NCBI GenBank assembly: GCA_950295325.1
Contig: OX485806.1
Location: 58,275,169 to 58,339,168 of the forward strand
Source: Polytrichum commune
Lineage: Eukaryota; Streptophyta; Polytrichopsida; Polytrichales; Polytrichaceae
Direction of reading: 5' to 3'
Length of the DNA stretch: 64,000 nt
The notes under the pieces are model-generated. The model ran no database searches and was not told where the DNA came from. It worked only from the letters and a program-made list of their open reading frames with translations. Positions within the stretch are counted from its first letter, which is position 1. Each line of letters begins with the position of its first letter. This document shows, in pieces, positions 54,942 through 64,000 of the stretch. The translations under genes were made by a program, and so were the position numbers.

Positions 54942-56219
54942 AGATTGAGTGGATGGAGACCGTTGGATTGAGACAGCGGCAAACAAAGACCATTGGGTTT
55001 AGGGGTTTAGAGAATGATAATTAAGGTGAAGTTGACCGTATATGCTAACCGTTAAATGTAAAGATGATTAGATTTACGGTCGATAAGGCTTTGTAACTGG
55101 AAAGGGATAATCCGCAAAGGTTAACATAACTCTTTTTCCTCCCTCTCCATGTAGGTAGATGTGTAAAGTTTTTAGAAAGATAGGAATGTAGATGTCGAAC
55201 AAAAATATTTATAAACCTTGTTGTTGATTGAATAAAATGATTTTTGACCCATGTTGGATAATGATTGTATGGATTTGTGTTGATGAAGCAAATTATGTGT
55301 AGATGTATGGTTGTCAAGGTGAAAATTGTTGCTTAATTGTACTATCTTCTAATTTTTATAAGTTTATATTTGCCTTGGCTTCCAATTTTCATCAATGTAG
55401 AGGTATGAGGTAGAGACAAAAATTAGTATTTAAATATAGAATTAGTGGTCAATGAAAATATTAAAAATCAAATTAGAAATAAAAAAATAGAGTTAAAGCT
55501 CTAGCTTTAGCCTTGATTGGGTGGGTGGCAAAAGATCACCTATCCGATTATTATTCCTCAGAATGATGGCTAGACCCTCAGTACTCATATTACTTGGCCA
55601 ACCCAATCAAAAATGGCCGGTATGAAATTCCGTGGAAGTTAGGTACCTTTAGCAAATCCCTCATCATGATAGCAATGAATTATAAATGATTAGATAGCTA
55701 GAATGTTTTAGGTTGGATGAAAAACAATTTTGTATAGGGTGAAGTAATGGACTTAGGATGAATTTAGGTGGTTTGTTCGAGTGAATGTAATACACAAATG
55801 AATGTGATGTATGAATAAATATGACATATAGATGATTGAAATGCAATCAAACAATTATAGGAATTAGAAGGTCATTGATTGGTGACACTAGAATAATCTC
55901 TCCATCCGGCCAATCTTGTGGGTTGTTATTTTGCTTTGAGTAGCAATTGTCACCACAATTAACTCAAAACATTAGATGCACAACGGTTTGGAAACCATGA
56001 ATAACATAGTGATAGTGAAAAAAACCACTCGAAGACCATAATGATAGTCAAATCTTTAGACAATCAAAATGCAAGGGGTTTGTCTTTAAGGTGTTTGTGT
56101 GCCATTCTAGAAATGATGTGGATTTGATGCAATGTATGCAATTGAAATTGATATGGAGAATTCCTAAATTATGTTTGATTATACGAAGAGAATAAAAATC
56201 TATATTATAATGACATGCT
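54942..56219. other. No gene recognised; G-over-C biased
   Basis: The + strand is poor in C and rich in G and T/A (for example, 55741-55800 has about 16 G and 4 C). A minus-strand frame at 55317-55045 and other short frames have no domain. The bias is opposite to that of 50200-52850. Confidence 0.45.
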
Positions 56220-56650
56220 ATGTGTTATGAAGTGTTTGGAATGGGTTATTGCCATATGCAACTAAAGGATGTTGTGCCTCAAGTAAATAATATTTTGGTG
56301 GAACTTGCAAGAAGAATGGTGTCTCACAAATGAACTTCAAAGGATTCATGGCAGGAAATGCACATGCCAACTAGACCAAAGTTTTAAAAAATACACAATT
56401 TAAAAAATTATTCTATGATAATGAAACGATGAGAATGCACATGTTTTTTCCATTGGTCAATAGATTTGGATAGGATCATCCATAAGCACATCAAACCCTC
56501 ATCATAATCATAGCAAAGAAAAATATGCTCAAGTACAAAGACACCAATATTGTAGTAGAAATTGAGATAAAATATCATGTCATAAGGTTTTGGTGGTTGT
56601 CATTTGGAGCCTAGAAAATCAAGTTGTTGGAGCCATAACCATATAAAAAC
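56220..56650 (+). pseudogene. Degenerate second MULE transposase relic
   Basis: Short stretches in changing frames match the MULE at 617-4248 in order. NFKGFMAGNAHAN (about 56335) corresponds to NFKGFMADSAQAN, FFHWSIDLDRIIHKHIKP (about 56445) to CLFHWTQSLEKHTKADIR, and FWWLSFGA (about 56590) to AWWMSSGA. The Asp of the FMAD block is Gly here. Spacing is similar to the first copy. No continuous frame remains and the ends are unclear. Confidence 0.6.
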
Positions 56651-56832
56651 ATTGGGATATGAAGTGTTTCAACTTGGTTGGATGTCATGGAGGTAGCATT
56701 CCATGGAGTGGATGTTCCAAATGATACTCAGTTTAGAATAGAAAATCACCTATTTGGAGCACAAGTGGCTAAAGTTGATATCATAGTTTGGAATTGTCTT
56801 AAGCACTTTATGATCTTGACATATGGCAACAT

Positions 56833-59259
56833 ATGGATATAAAAAAGGCGAGATACATTGAATTCACGAACGAGTCCCAGTGGTACCCTCGGTTGTGCAA
56901 GTTCCACGTTTATCAAGGATTTTTGTGCAAGGTGGTGACCAACATTAAGGAGACAGATTTTGTTGAGGAAATGAAGAGGAAACCAGAAGAAGAAGAACTT
57001 GAGAGGTATTTGTTTGTTGTGGATGCACTCCTCAGGCTCCACGAGTTTTCTTTGGAGGAAACCAAGTTCCTCCTATAGATTCACTTAGAGGGTTTTGTGA
57101 TCAGAATTACTTGGGGGGTGTTACATGAAGCCTTGATTCGTGAGGCATTAGCAAATATGCAAGAAAATACTATGCTGACCACAGTGCAGGAGAAGGCAAT
57201 CCCTCTCATTGCAGCGGATTGGAGAACCCAGTTCCGAGAGATCTTTGAGCTCACCAAATGAAAAGTAAAGGCAAACACCCAGTGGAAACTCTGCGAACTG
57301 TTTCCATCGCTCAAAACAACAGCCGAAAGACAAGAAACGGTAAAAGTCACTGATTGTGCATATCCAGGTGCCAAGAAACCTCTCAGAATCTTGAGTTCTT
57401 TATTTTGCCTTAATACCGCTGGTCATAATCACATTTCTATATTATTTGCGGAACTAATTCTAGCAGCCCTGAATGGCCAAGCCGTGGACTAGCCTGAGGA
57501 ATTCTATCATGAACTACGGGAAGAAATTGTGAAACTCCACAAGAAACATTCCCTGAATTCGGTGAAGGTTGAACGAACCACCATCGGCCCACACATAACC
57601 CTAATGATCAAAGCCGCAGGAGCCATGAACTTGCCACAGGAAATCGAAGCAGGCTTCCATACGACCAAACCATTCACCATAGCTGAACACAACAACCAAC
57701 CCAAGAAAAGAAGATACACTAAGGCCCCACTACCCCCACCAACCCTACATAGCACAGTGAGGGTGGTACAACCCAACCCGGATCGTCAGAAGGGCCCATC
57801 CACATCCGCACCTCCACCAGTCTCGGAAACACCCTGCTCTGTGGTGATCGAGACTGAGGAGCCATGGCATGTACCATAAGCCGTACCTAATATCATCGAA
57901 CAAGTGAAGTAGGTGCACAGGAGATTGGAGAATTTACTCACCACCCTCGCCAACAAAACACCACCCAAGTTATTGAGGGGATTAGACTCTCAATTCTACA
58001 AACTACAATGGGAAACGACTTTGAAGGAGGACACAAAGTTACCCCACAGCAACACAAACACATTACAATCCGAGATTTTTAAATCTCAGAACCATCAATT
58101 TCAAAGCCTAGAGAAGAAGCTAGCTGACGCTGAGGAGTTAAACGACCTTTACATTGAAGACTCCTTGAAATTACAGAATCAACTATCTAAAATGCAAGAG
58201 GAAAATGAGCAGTTAAAAAGAGAAGTTCAGGCTCTTACCTACAGAGAGCAGCAAAACCTGACCAAGATTCAGGATCTGGAAGCTAGCATACAACAAACCA
58301 CGGTTAAGGAGGCAGAATTGGCGGCAATGCAAAACCAATAGCAACAGGAAAGGAGGGAGCTCACCCAACTGCATGCGGAGAACCGGGAATTACGAGCAGC
58401 CACGGCCGCCAGGAAACTGATTCCTTCCCCCAAAAGCGAATCCGTTTTCAGCCATCACTTCCAACGCCCCATCGATCGAACAAAATGGCAAGCATTGGCA
58501 GAGGGAGCAGCGGAGCAGATAATCAACGATCTACAACAAGAGCTCCAAGTAATCAAACAAGAAAAAGAGGAGCTCCAACACCAACTTCAACAAGGAATCC
58601 CAGATAGCCAAATGGGGTTACCCTAGTCTTACCTTTACCCGAAATCAGAGATCTACCAACGAATACTCCATCACACGGAACCTCTGAGCTCAATAATGCA
58701 GTTTCACCATGCTTATGGAGCCATCAAACTACTCACCAGCAACTTACCCATACTCAAAGAAGGTACCACCTTAAGCCAGGAACAATTCCGAGAATTGTGG
58801 CAACAAGCCAACCCTAGGGCCAAGGATACCTTAGCCTTCATGTGGGCAGTGGGTAGCATCAAATTACCATTGGGAAGCATAGAAGTGGTAACCAGATCTC
58901 CCCCTTTCTTTATCAGGAGATACATACTACGGAACATAGTATTTTTGGGACAACAATAGGCGATTCAAGTGAGAGAACACCCCACCACTAAGGAATTACC
59001 CTCATTACGGCCTTACACCCATAGTCAAAAGATTGAAATCGCAAAGCTCCAACACCAGCATAAGACTATTTTCCAAGATGCGATCAATACTCTGCGAGGA
59101 GAGGACACAACAATTTGCTTCGAAGCCGCAAGGCGACACCAGTGGTTTTTGGAGCAATTCCTGAATCACTCAGTCCCAGTGACCCTGTTTCAACTTAAGG
59201 AATATGTAACCCAAACATTGGAGGAGCAGCAGTTCACAGTTACAACATCAACCATATAA
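56833..59259 (+). pseudogene. 809-codon gag-like frame with coiled coils and eight internal stops
   Basis: One phase runs 2.4 kb without a detectable frameshift but with in-frame stops at 57076 (TAG), 57259 (TGA), 57490 (TAG), 57877 (TAA), 57910 (TAG), 58339 (TAG), 58624 (TAG) and 58957 (TAG), ending TAA at 59257. Residues 1-240 are mixed helical, 230-350 are basic and Pro-rich (KKRRYTKAPLPPP), and 412-500, 503-528 and 559-589 are heptad-rich coiled coils (LEKKLADAEELND, QEENEQLKREVQAL, LQQELQVIKQEKEELQHQL). The C-terminal 200 residues are helical. I recognise no family. Its place just upstream of a polypurine tract and a TG start suggests the gag of a gag-only LTR element; a host gene relic is possible. 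Confidence 0.55.
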
Positions 59260-59337
59260 CCATCCTTCGAATAGGATTACCGGATCGACCAACGCCCATC
59301 TAGCAAGCAATGTAGGAAGCATGAGGACATGTTTCTT

Positions 59338-59357
59338 TCCAAGAGGGGGGATAAAAT
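59338..59357 (+). promoter_or_regulatory. Polypurine tract and possible LTR start
   Basis: AAGAGGGGGGATAAAA is followed by TGTACACCC, the form expected at the 3' end of an LTR retrotransposon interior. No second copy of the TGTACACCC sequence was found upstream in the window, so the 5' LTR is missing or outside and the assignment is tentative. Confidence 0.5.
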
Positions 59358-61869
59358 GTACACCCTCCCAGGATGATTAGGGACGGATGAGGACCGGGAG
59401 AAGAGCAAGCAGTGGAAATGGAGCAGGCAATGGCCGCAAGACGAGCAGCAGAGAGAGAGAGGGGTAGCGAACGAGGGCCGCGTGACGAGCAGTGGAGAGG
59501 GAGCGGACGAGGGCTAAACAAGGAGCCGAGGACCGCGGAAGGCAAACAACCGGATCTGGAGCCCGGCAATTGGATACCCTGGCTGGGACCGGGACGAAGA
59601 AGGCAACTGGATACCCTGGCAGGAGGACCGGCCGACCATTTATGAGTAGGCAGGGAGCGGGTACAGGCTTCGGAGTAGAATAACCCTGGAGTAGTGAGAA
59701 TAGGGTTAAGACGGGAATCGACGAGACACCATTTAATTAGAACATGTGCAAAAATTAAATGGATGGATTCGGACAAGATGAATACATAATTAATAAACAC
59801 CAAAAATTATGTAAACCATGGAGACATCTTCAGGCAATAGATATAGAAAATTAGAAGTGAAAACCCTAAATCCAGGTTTAAAATATAATACATACTATAT
59901 TTAGCCGCATCTGGTATTTAGGAAAATTTGAAAAAACATGAATGCTAAAAACTATAGAAGAGGCCAAAATTAAGGGCCCTAATACACTTCATTTCACCAC
60001 AAAGACTCTACATGAGTGTCGGGAGTCTTTGGTCTCTCTCTCTCTAAGCTTGAATAGCTAGCCGAGGCATATTCGAACCCTAACTCGGAGGGTATTAGAG
60101 ATAATAATGCGCCAAGGTAAGTTAGAAGAGGTTTCGGATTTGACTTGCCTCGGTAATTAGGATCCCTCGAAGGGGATTTGGAGCATGGAGGTATGAAGGA
60201 CTCACATCGGTATAGGTGAGGGGAATTCCTCTGAAGAAAGGTAAGTTTTGCATAAACAACCGGCGGTACACTCGTGTATCTCTCCGAACCAAGAATTCAA
60301 GCCAGCCAAGTATGGTGAATCATTACAGTAAAACAAAGCCACTCATGGATAGGAAAGTAAGTTACGGGCATGCCGACAATCGGGCAAGTCATGCCGGTCG
60401 TGTCTAGATACTTTAATTATTACGCAATGCCGAGATCAAACCAAAGGGAATTAAGGGCATAAAGGGGAACGCTGGATCCCCAAATTAAAGCTCCGACCAC
60501 ATACAAATTCTTTGGGTGACGAGGCAACCACTATAAATCTTATAATTAGATAGCCCTAGGCATGGATAGGCAAAGGTAGGGAATTCCTCTTACACCTGGA
60601 ATTCTTCTCATCATTTCAAAAGGAATTTTGATTAGAGGAGGACGGGTTAAGTTATATCGGTGCATGCATGTGAAACTCGATGGGCATCAAGCAGTGAATT
60701 CTCATAGGTAATAGTTGAAAATTCATAAGATACCAAGGATGTTATTACAACATAACATGGTATCGAGTTCTTAAATGAATATTGGAGAAACTAGAGAACT
60801 CTCATAAGCTCCATTTAGTGAAAGAGTATGCTTGGAGCTATAAATTCTCTTAAAAAAACATTATTGGAATATTTGAGAGCATAAGGAAGGATTTAAATCA
60901 TCCAAACCATGAAAGATATTATATACAAGAATGGGATATTCCCTCTAAGACACTTAACCTCGACATTAGGATTTAGGGGAACATAACCTTGAAATCCTAG
61001 GGCACATTCTCCTTAGAGATTCACTAAGGGAAAATCATCATGTTAACGATTAGGAATATTGTGTATTAGACCACCTTCAAGATGAGAAGTATTAAACATG
61101 CTAATTTGGATAGGTGTAGTGTCAGTGTAAACCAGTTAACAGCGGGTTACACCGTCTAAGGCTAAGGGTTGAAGGTGGCCTCGACATAGCATTTGGATCG
61201 ATGGGTGGAATGGGAGGAGGGCCTCCTCTTTTTCCTTCCTGAGCCATGGTGACTGGTATGTCTAGTCCTATTCCAATATTAATTCCATGGTAACATGGAA
61301 TGTAATTTCATCTCAACAAGCTCCCAACTCACTTGAAATCATGATGTTTTATTAATGCTAGTCTCTTTAATAGGTAGAGCATTGGCCTTCTCAAGGGTCC
61401 ACCCCGCAGTCTTGGCTACACATGCCCTTGAGGATTTTCCTCTTGAAACCTTGGTCTTGGCCAATTTTTTCTCATTAGTGCTTGTGATCTCGTTGAGGCC
61501 ATGGCTTGTCGGCTCCATGAGCCACATAAGTCTCTAACACAAGTGTTAAAAACCACTTATATCACTTATCATTGCCTCCTCTTCCACAAGTCCCTCACAA
61601 ACCCTTTCCAAATTCACTCCTTAATGCGGCCCCTAACCCAACTAGCCTAATCTAACTAGCCTAATCCCAATTAGCCTAACTCCACTAGCCTAACCCAACT
61701 ATCAATTATGTCTTAGCCCACGGCTTAAGTATCAAATTAGTTGCCTATCAATTAATTCGACCAACTACTACACTTAACCTTACTAAGTCCCCTACAAATC
61801 TCTATGAATTCTACTAATTCCACTAACCTTCTACTAATTCCCACACAATTCTAACTCTAAAAGTCAATT
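59358..61869. other. No gene recognised; possible LTR followed by unassigned sequence
   Basis: The first part may be the LTR of the gag-like element, but I could not place its end. Frames at 59412-59683 are Arg/Gly-rich (ERGSERGPRDEQW) and look compositional. A CT-rich microsatellite lies near 60033-60045. The segment 61355-61537 is open on both strands without a domain. Confidence 0.4.
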
Positions 61870-62516
61870 CTATGAGAGGAACAACAAGAGGGAGAGAGAG
61901 AGAAGGAGAGGGGAAGGGAGAGGATACGAAGGCCTTGTATGAACCTCTTCCCTTTACCCACACTCCCCTCTCAATGCAACATGCTCATATGCCCACACAC
62001 ACGTGTGCACCCACACGTGCAAGATATAAGAGCGCGAAGGAAGAGAAAATGAATAGGAACACAAGTGAGTGAAGAAGGTGAGAGAAAGGAATATATAAGG
62101 GAAGGGAAGGGGTGAGCACCCCTCAAAGCTCAAGATAAGCCCCTCGATCCTCTCCTACTTCGTAGGCTCTTATTCTATCCGCTAAATAAGCCCCTCGATC
62201 CTCTCCTACTTCGTAGGCTCTTATCCTATCCGCTAAGCCTTCAACTCCTCAACCAACAAGATGTATCCCAATTCAAATATTTAAACTCAAGGAGTTCCCC
62301 TTAGTCCACCACATGCTACACTCACCTAACCAAAGAACTTCTTTCATGCCGCTAAGCTTCTATTTAACTACACCACATAAACCTAAGGCCTAAACATAAC
62401 TTCATACCAAGCCTCACTCTTTTTATATTTTTGAGAATAATCATAAAACATCAAAATGTAACTCCTAATGGTTTCAAAGGGTTAATAACACATGTGGGCA
62501 CCATTTTGGGCTCACA
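61870..62516 (+). repeat. LTR, plus orientation, inverted relative to 63152-64000
   Basis: The stretch ends GGGCTCACA and is followed by a PBS-like site. From about 61970 its words (CCCACACACACGTG, GGGTGAGCACCC, AGATAAGCC, CAATTCAAATATTTAA, CACTCTTTTTATATTTTTG) reappear in the same order in the reverse complement of 63152-63700, with divergence. A 52-bp unit is directly doubled at 62135-62186 and 62187-62238. The 5' end is not defined. Confidence 0.7.
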
Positions 62517-62519
62517 TAA

Positions 62520-62537
62520 TTGGCGACCATCGGGGGA
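62520..62537 (+). promoter_or_regulatory. Primer-binding-site-like sequence
   Basis: TTGGCGACCATCGGGGGA lies three bases after the LTR end. It resembles in form the TGGCGCC...CGGGGA sites of plant gypsy elements. The priming tRNA is not certain. Confidence 0.5.
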
Positions 62538-62576
62538 TGGATCCCGACATCTTTTGCTCCGAAGGTAAGTGCCGAT

Positions 62577-63151
62577 TCAAGCCCGGTACTTCTTACACCT
62601 ACTCCCCGAAGTACGGGTAGGAAAAAGTTCGCCATTCAAGGTTTCCAATTGGAGTGAGTTGTTGGGAAAAACCGCATGCACGAGATAAGGCCCCAACCAA
62701 ACCGCGTTAAATTTTGCGGGGAACTCAAATTTTCGCGCGTCTTGTATCATCACCATCATTCCCGGTTGGAGTGCCCTTCTCTTATGCCTTTTGTCGAAGA
62801 TGATTTTTCTTCGACGTTGAATCGCCTTGATGTGTTGAACGGCCGTCCGTCTGCGCTCGTCAAGCTCCTCCAAGTCGGTGAGCCTATTCCTCAAGGATTG
62901 TTTTTCGGTAAGTCGTAAACCTATGGCCATCCTAAGTGACTCCACTTCATACTCGATAAAAAATGTGGCCTCCAAACCGTATACCAATGAAAAAGGTGTA
63001 GCGTGGGTAGTCACCTTGTAGGTTGTCCGGTATGCCCATAGTGCCGCCGTTAATTTCGTATCCCAATCCCTTTTTGAGTCCAAAACCGTCTTGCGTAGGA
63101 TACTTACCAAGATGCCATTGACTCGCTCCGTTTGACCGTTGTTTTGGGGGT
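62577..63151 (-). pseudogene. Gypsy integrase C-terminal fragment between inverted LTRs
   Basis: The minus frame encodes NGQTERVNGILVSILRKTVL (catalytic Glu region), WDTKLTAALWAYRTTYKVTT, PFSLVYGLEATFFIEYEV, LDERRRTAVQHIKAIQRRRK, and PGMMVMIQDARKFEFPAKFN with WLGPYLV, the integrase core end and C-terminal barrel of a Tat/Athila-like element. About 190 codons are open without a stop. The N-terminal zinc domain and first two Asp residues are missing, because the frame enters inverted LTR sequence at 63152. It may derive from the same family as the element at 35.6-41.4 kb, which lacks its integrase. Confidence 0.85.
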
Positions 63152-64000
63152 TGTGAACCCAAAATGATGCCCACATGTGTTGTTAACACTTGTAAAACAT
63201 TACAAGTGGTGTTTTTATGATTTATGACTATTCACAAAAATATAAAAAGAGTGAAGCTTGAAGAAAGCTAAGTTTAAGCATTAGGCTTGTGTGGAGTGGA
63301 TTGAGTAAGTTTAGTAGTGTGAGGACATGACCTTGGTGGAAAGTGTGATAGGTAGAAAGCCAAGGTTAGTTAAATATTTGAATTAGGATCTTTGTTGATC
63401 GTTTGAGGGAGGAAGGCTTAAGAGATAAGATGAGAGCCTATAAAGTAGGAGGAGATTTCGAAGGCTTATCGTGAGCCTTAAGGGTGCTCACCTCCTCAAA
63501 CTTACTATTTAAGACCTCGTTCTTCCCTCACTCATCCTCTCTTTCCTTCGTGCTCCTTGGCACCCCACGTGTTATAAGTGTGGGTGTGTGGGAAGCAAGA
63601 TAGCAGCACGTGTGTGTGCATGGGTGTAAGGTTAGGAGCCAAGGCTAGTTGGCCTTGAAGAGGGCTTGACCTCTTGTTAGTAATAATTTGGGTGTGAATG
63701 ATTTAAAGTTCAATTTATGGCTTTGTTTGAATACTTGGATTTACATTGATTAGCCATATACTTATGTGGATGTGCAAAGTCTTTTATTTAATAGTTGGAG
63801 CATGTGATGTTGTTAGAAGTTATGAATTTACATCTGGATGGATTAGGATCTGCATAGTAGATAGCTTAGCATCTGCAGCAGTAGAGCTGCGTATTCACAG
63901 CGTACTTTCAGCGTAGAGTTGTGTAGATGTAGCAGTAGAGCTGCGTATTGTAGCGTATCTGCAACGTATCTGCAGCCGCAGAGCTGCGCATCTGGATGGA
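63152..64000 (-). repeat. LTR, minus orientation, to the window edge
   Basis: On the + strand it starts TGTGAACCC, the complement of the GGGTTCACA end, and mirrors 61970-62516 up to about 63700. Beyond that it continues to the window end without a recognised match. Near 63870-63990 the words GCAGTAGAGCTGCGTATT (twice) and related GCAGCCGCAGAGCTGCGCAT form short imperfect repeats. Confidence 0.65.

Noticed and set aside
56833-59259. Reassigned stop codon (TAG as Gln)
   Set aside because: The other elements in the window contain TAA, TGA and TAG stops within conserved domains, and one TGA and one TAA also lie in this frame, so a code change is not needed.
61355-61537. Open frames on both strands
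   Set aside because: Both about 60 codons, mutually antisense and without a domain.

Overview
The window looks like nuclear DNA of a plant or streptophyte alga. The evidence is Ty3/gypsy elements of plant type (a chromovirus with a C-terminal chromodomain, and elements of Tat/Athila appearance, one with a tRNA-Asp-like primer-binding site), MULE and hAT DNA elements, a probable tRNA-derived SINE, a 149-bp satellite and a CCCTAAA-type interstitial repeat. I cannot name the species. The MULE wording reminds me of proteins from bryophytes or streptophyte algae, but that is only an impression. I found no intact gene and no convincing host gene; nearly all recognisable coding sequence is broken transposon. 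Layout. 1-5.2 kb: a near-complete MULE transposase pseudogene (617-4248) with a 49-bp intron, then the C-terminal tail of a pogo/Tigger-like transposase with a PCNA-binding motif (4690-4877). 5.2-11.8 kb: retroelement fragments in both orientations. 11.8-33.6 kb: one old chromovirus on the + strand (protease, RT, RNase H, integrase, chromodomain) split by later insertions: a hAT-like element filled with C-rich minisatellite (12869-15371), a minus-strand gypsy element with a 1.7-kb LTR and tRNA-Asp-type PBS (17153-23714), and a second gypsy lineage (26132-32927) whose integrase is followed in the same frame by a PHD finger. 35.3-44.9 kb: another minus-strand gypsy element carrying a MITE in gag, with a 149-bp satellite on both sides. 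45-56 kb: mostly AT-rich DNA without recognisable genes. 56.2-59.4 kb: a second MULE relic, then an 809-codon gag-like reading frame interrupted by eight stops, ending at a polypurine tract and possible LTR start. 61.8-64 kb: two LTRs in opposite orientation around an integrase fragment. Scattered throughout is one family, called S here: about 970 bp, TG...CA ends reading TGTCGC...GCGACA, built largely from consecutive hairpins. Nine copies have matching 5-bp target duplications and none has an internal region, so they look like solo LTRs or a self-contained non-autonomous element. The S copies and target duplications allow the order of insertion to be read. The most unusual items are the S family, the integrase-PHD arrangement, and an RT/RNase H segment triplicated in the same way at two loci.
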